Of a DNA stretch of 64,000 nucleotides, positions 59,996 to 64,000 are shown one piece after another. The notes under the pieces are model-generated. The model had not been told where the DNA came from. It saw only the letters and a list, made by a program, of their open reading frames with translations, and did no database searches. Position numbers and translations under genes: made by a program. How positions within the stretch are numbered: the first letter of the stretch is position 1; the number at the start of each line of letters is the position of its first letter. The DNA comes from Tetradesmus obliquus (lineage: Eukaryota; Chlorophyta; Chlorophyceae; Sphaeropleales; Scenedesmaceae), in the NCBI GenBank assembly GCA_030272155.1, contig CP126194.1, forward strand, positions 1,603,501 through 1,667,500, given 5' to 3'.

Positions 59996-61393
59996 ATGAC
60001 GCAAGGTGTCCTGCAGCCAGTGGGGGCCACAGCTGTGGCCCTCTTGGCCATGCTCGCGCTGGTGATGCACGCAAGCAACGTTGAGGCCGCCAGGAACCTT
60101 AACTTCTTCGGCCCTTTCAAGTTTGTCACCGTCACCTACAACAAGCCAACTCCAGCCCCTGCTGCCGCAAAAGTGCAGGTGGCATCCGGTGCCACAAAGG
60201 GGTCCATGGGTGGCTCCGTCAGCGGCGTCGGCGGCGGTGCTGTTGTTGCTTCCAGCCGTGGCACTACAGTCTCCGGCAGTTCTTCCATGTAGGTGCATGA
60301 GTTGGTTTGTTTGCGATGCGTATAGGTTGCGTTTCTTGGTGGAACGGCACCAATGGAAGGATGCGTTTCGGTGCAGGTTTCTACTGCATACTGCGTGCAT
60401 GCAGCCAGCTGTGGCATCGCAAATGCTGCACTGCATCTGCTTTGCAAGCGGAAGCATTATGCAGCATCAGGCTGCATCTTACAAGTGTCCAAACTCCTGC
60501 ATCACCATTCTGCTGGCAGACATAAGTCCAGTATCATGCTTGCATGCCAGCGCAAGTGGTAACCCTTGTTGCACGGCGATGTTTTCTCTCCTTCAGGACT
60601 TGTGTGCTGCCACATTGTTGACACCCTCACATGCTGTCTGCCTATTACTTGTGGCTCTGACAGGTCCAGCAAGTCTACTGAGGCGGCCGACGTCGGTGGC
60701 ACCAATGGTGCCATTGTTGGAGGTGGCGCGGGCACAACCACTGGCAGCAGCGGCAGTTACCTTGCTGGCACCACACGCTCTGGTGGTGTTGCTACCACAG
60801 GAGTCGCCCAGGGCAGCAGTAGCGGGGTTGTTGACAGCGCAAGCCTTAGCAACCCCACAACTGGCACGTCAGGCAGGGGTTTTACCGGTGGCAGTAGTAC
60901 GGGCAATCCAACCAACGGCATTGCTAACACAGAAGGCACTGATGCCGGGATCGCAACAGCTGCTGGCAACACTGGGGGCTCAGGCACGTCTGCAACCACT
61001 CTTGGTGGTGGTGGCAATGTCGCCGCTGCTGGTGGTGCAGATGGTGGCTTGAGCGCACCCACAGCGTCAGCTACTGCTGGCAGTGGCCTGGCCTCAGCAG
61101 GCACTGGTGCTACAGGAGGTGTTTCAGCAGGTGGTGTCGCCCTTCCTGCAGGCGGTATTGCATCCAACCAAGCCATCAGGGGTGGTATTGGCACCACCAA
61201 TGCACAGCCTGCTGGAGGCTCCGGCGCAATCTCTAATGCTGGGGCAGCCGCCGGTGGTGGTGCAACTGCCCAGGGTGGCACGATTGATCTGACGGCCGGT
61301 GGTGGTGGTGGTAGTGGTGGTGGTGCTGGTGGTGGTGGTGGTGGCTCTGGCGGCGGCGGTGCCGGCAGGCGCCTCCTTGACGCAATCAACTAA
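59996..61393 (+). CDS. Glycine-rich secreted protein (right, parental copy)
   Basis: Exons 59996-60288 and 60664-61393, 340 aa. It is identical in structure to the left copy apart from a few substitutions (MTQGVLQ here, MTRGVLQ there). It has a signal/anchor segment, a FFGPFKFVTVTYNKP block, then long Gly/Thr/Ser-rich sequence with a C-terminal poly-Gly stretch and RRLLDAIN. The conserved, non-glycine ends suggest function; a matrix protein is inferred. The 3' end faces the arabinokinase gene. Confidence 0.82.
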
Positions 61394-62782
61394 GTATGTG
61401 GACAATCAGCTCCAGCCCCACTGCTGAGCCTTTCTGTGTGTGGCTCAGAACAATATTCTGGATCGCAAAAGCTATGACAGCACACATTGGCTGTATGCCA
61501 GCTTTGGGTGGGAAATACACTCCTGTATTAGTGTGTTGCTAAGGATTTAGTGCCAACTTCATGTGTGGCATTTGCTTGTGACATGTTGCTGTGCTGATCA
61601 GCAATGTGTTACAAGTTGATTGAGTGAAGAACATCATGCGAATATCATGGTGGTATATTTGTGCTGTATGCCATACAGCAGTGCTGCCCAATCATGCTTG
61701 TGAGTAGGCATGCCCGGTCCATGTGGTTGGCTGCATGTCAGCATTGCTGAAGTGCACACACTCGCATTGGTGCATTGACATCTCATTGAAGATTGTGCAT
61801 CAATTTCATTTGCTCAAGACTTGCTGAGGCGGGGTGTTTGGTGTGGCGTTCCGCAATGAGGTATGAAGCAGCTATGTCCGGCAAACCAAGCCTTATGGGC
61901 CATGATATGTTATTCTGGTGGTTGCTGGCAGCCTCTTGTGGCGCTGCCTGCCTGAACTAGCTGCCGAGTATGCAAGAGAGTAATGTAATTTTTGTAAATA
62001 CACACCGTGTGGAGGGTTATGCGGTAGGTGCTGCTTCTCAAGCCGTGAACAGTTATTGCTCAGATTCTGGACCCATAGCTTGCTCATGTTATGGATGTGA
62101 CCTTGAGCTCTGGGGAAACAGAAATGCAATAGAACACAGCATCACCACTGTGACAATGCGCTGACAATCGTGGCAGAGAATACAGTCAAGGAAACAAGTA
62201 TCGAGTGTACACATGGCTATGGCCAACAATGCAACACAATTTGGTTGCAGGTCAACAGTGAGGCACAACACCCTTCCTACTGCTTGACGATTGCAAAGGC
62301 ACTGCACCACATGTGTGTCAGAATCGGGACATGAGTGAGAAAAAGGTCCTTAGGAATGGTGAAAGAAGTTGAAGTTGCTGCCAAAAATGTTTCTGTACGA
62401 TGGAAGGGTGAACGCAACAGCGCACAGAAGGTTCTTCTGCTTGCTTGCATGCTTGGAGTGCTGTTACTTTGTACAGAAGGTCAGCGGCAGTGAGCCGCCA
62501 GCAAAGTGCACACTTCTACAGGCTCTGTGAGTCATGCCATTGGCTAAATACACAACTTGAATTAACCAGAAATCAGTACTGAGGCCAACGTTTGTAGACG
62601 CTGGTACTATACAGTGACAGAACATACAAAGTAAGCTGCAGCATCCATACGCCAGCATACTGATGTGACATCAAGTGCGTTTGTTACGCCTGTCACAGAA
62701 TACTGCAGTGTCTGTTACACTTATGAAATTGGACTGCAATATAAGCAATCTTTTGTTGTTGGAATGTTTTCTTGGGAATCCG

Positions 62783-62787
62783 TTACA
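62783..62787 (-). terminator. TGTAA polyadenylation signal (arabinokinase)
   Basis: 43-47 nt beyond the stop codon on the minus strand. Retained in the left copy at about 45,614. Confidence 0.6.
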
Positions 62788-62829
62788 ATGTTTTGCAACC
62801 CTAGCACCCAGAGGACGTGACAGACGTCC

Positions 62830-63988
<1,159 letters not shown>

Positions 63989-64000
63989 TGTCTAAGTGCG

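Overview
The window looks like nuclear DNA of a chlorophyte green alga, most likely Chlorophyceae and possibly the Scenedesmaceae/Sphaeropleales. The evidence is plastid-targeted nuclear genes (ribosomal protein bL17, an LPA3-type photosystem II factor), intron-dense genes with short exons, TGTAA polyadenylation signals, and many CTG/CAG microsatellites. Species assignment is inference. Exon borders were read by eye from GT/AG sites and phase continuity, with no transcript support.

Layout. 0-5 kb: start of plastid bL17 (-) and a secreted alpha/beta hydrolase (-). 6.3-14.5 kb: a bifunctional-nuclease (BFN/DUF151 + UVR) gene (-) and LPA3/DUF1995 (+), sharing a roughly 0.4 kb intergenic region. 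17.9-22.1 kb: an EXORDIUM-like secreted protein (-). 22.4-24.4 kb: a RAMA + CW-zinc-finger, Gln-rich chromatin-type protein (-). 25.0-29.6 kb: N-acetyltransferase 9 (+) and a Faf1/C1orf131-like nucleolar protein (+). 30-38 kb: unrecognised genes and sparse intergenic DNA. 39.8-44.5 kb: a D5-like primase-helicase ORF and a PHD-finger gene (both -), probably one mobile or virus-derived unit. 45.0-63.4 kb: a CACTA/EnSpm-type DNA transposon (49,419-58,983) in the centre of a roughly 4.4 kb inverted duplication of host DNA. The right edge carries the 3' part of an L-arabinokinase gene (-).

Two themes stand out. First, exon-intron junctions are repeatedly and tandemly duplicated: degenerate pseudo-exons lie inside introns or beside exons of at least five host genes. 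The extreme case is inside the transposase gene, where about 23 tandem units of about 284 bp each carry a short phase 1-1 exon (Ala/Gly-rich, all open in the same frame) plus an intron of about 221 nt. Second, the transposon has 65-bp terminal inverted repeats starting CACTA, but the DNA on its two sides is an inverted copy of the same host segment (arabinokinase 3' end plus a glycine-rich-protein gene). That fits an alternative-transposition or sister-chromatid event pivoting on the element, or less interestingly an assembly fold-back. The element also holds the first exon of a phosducin-like gene, cut exactly at its terminal repeat.
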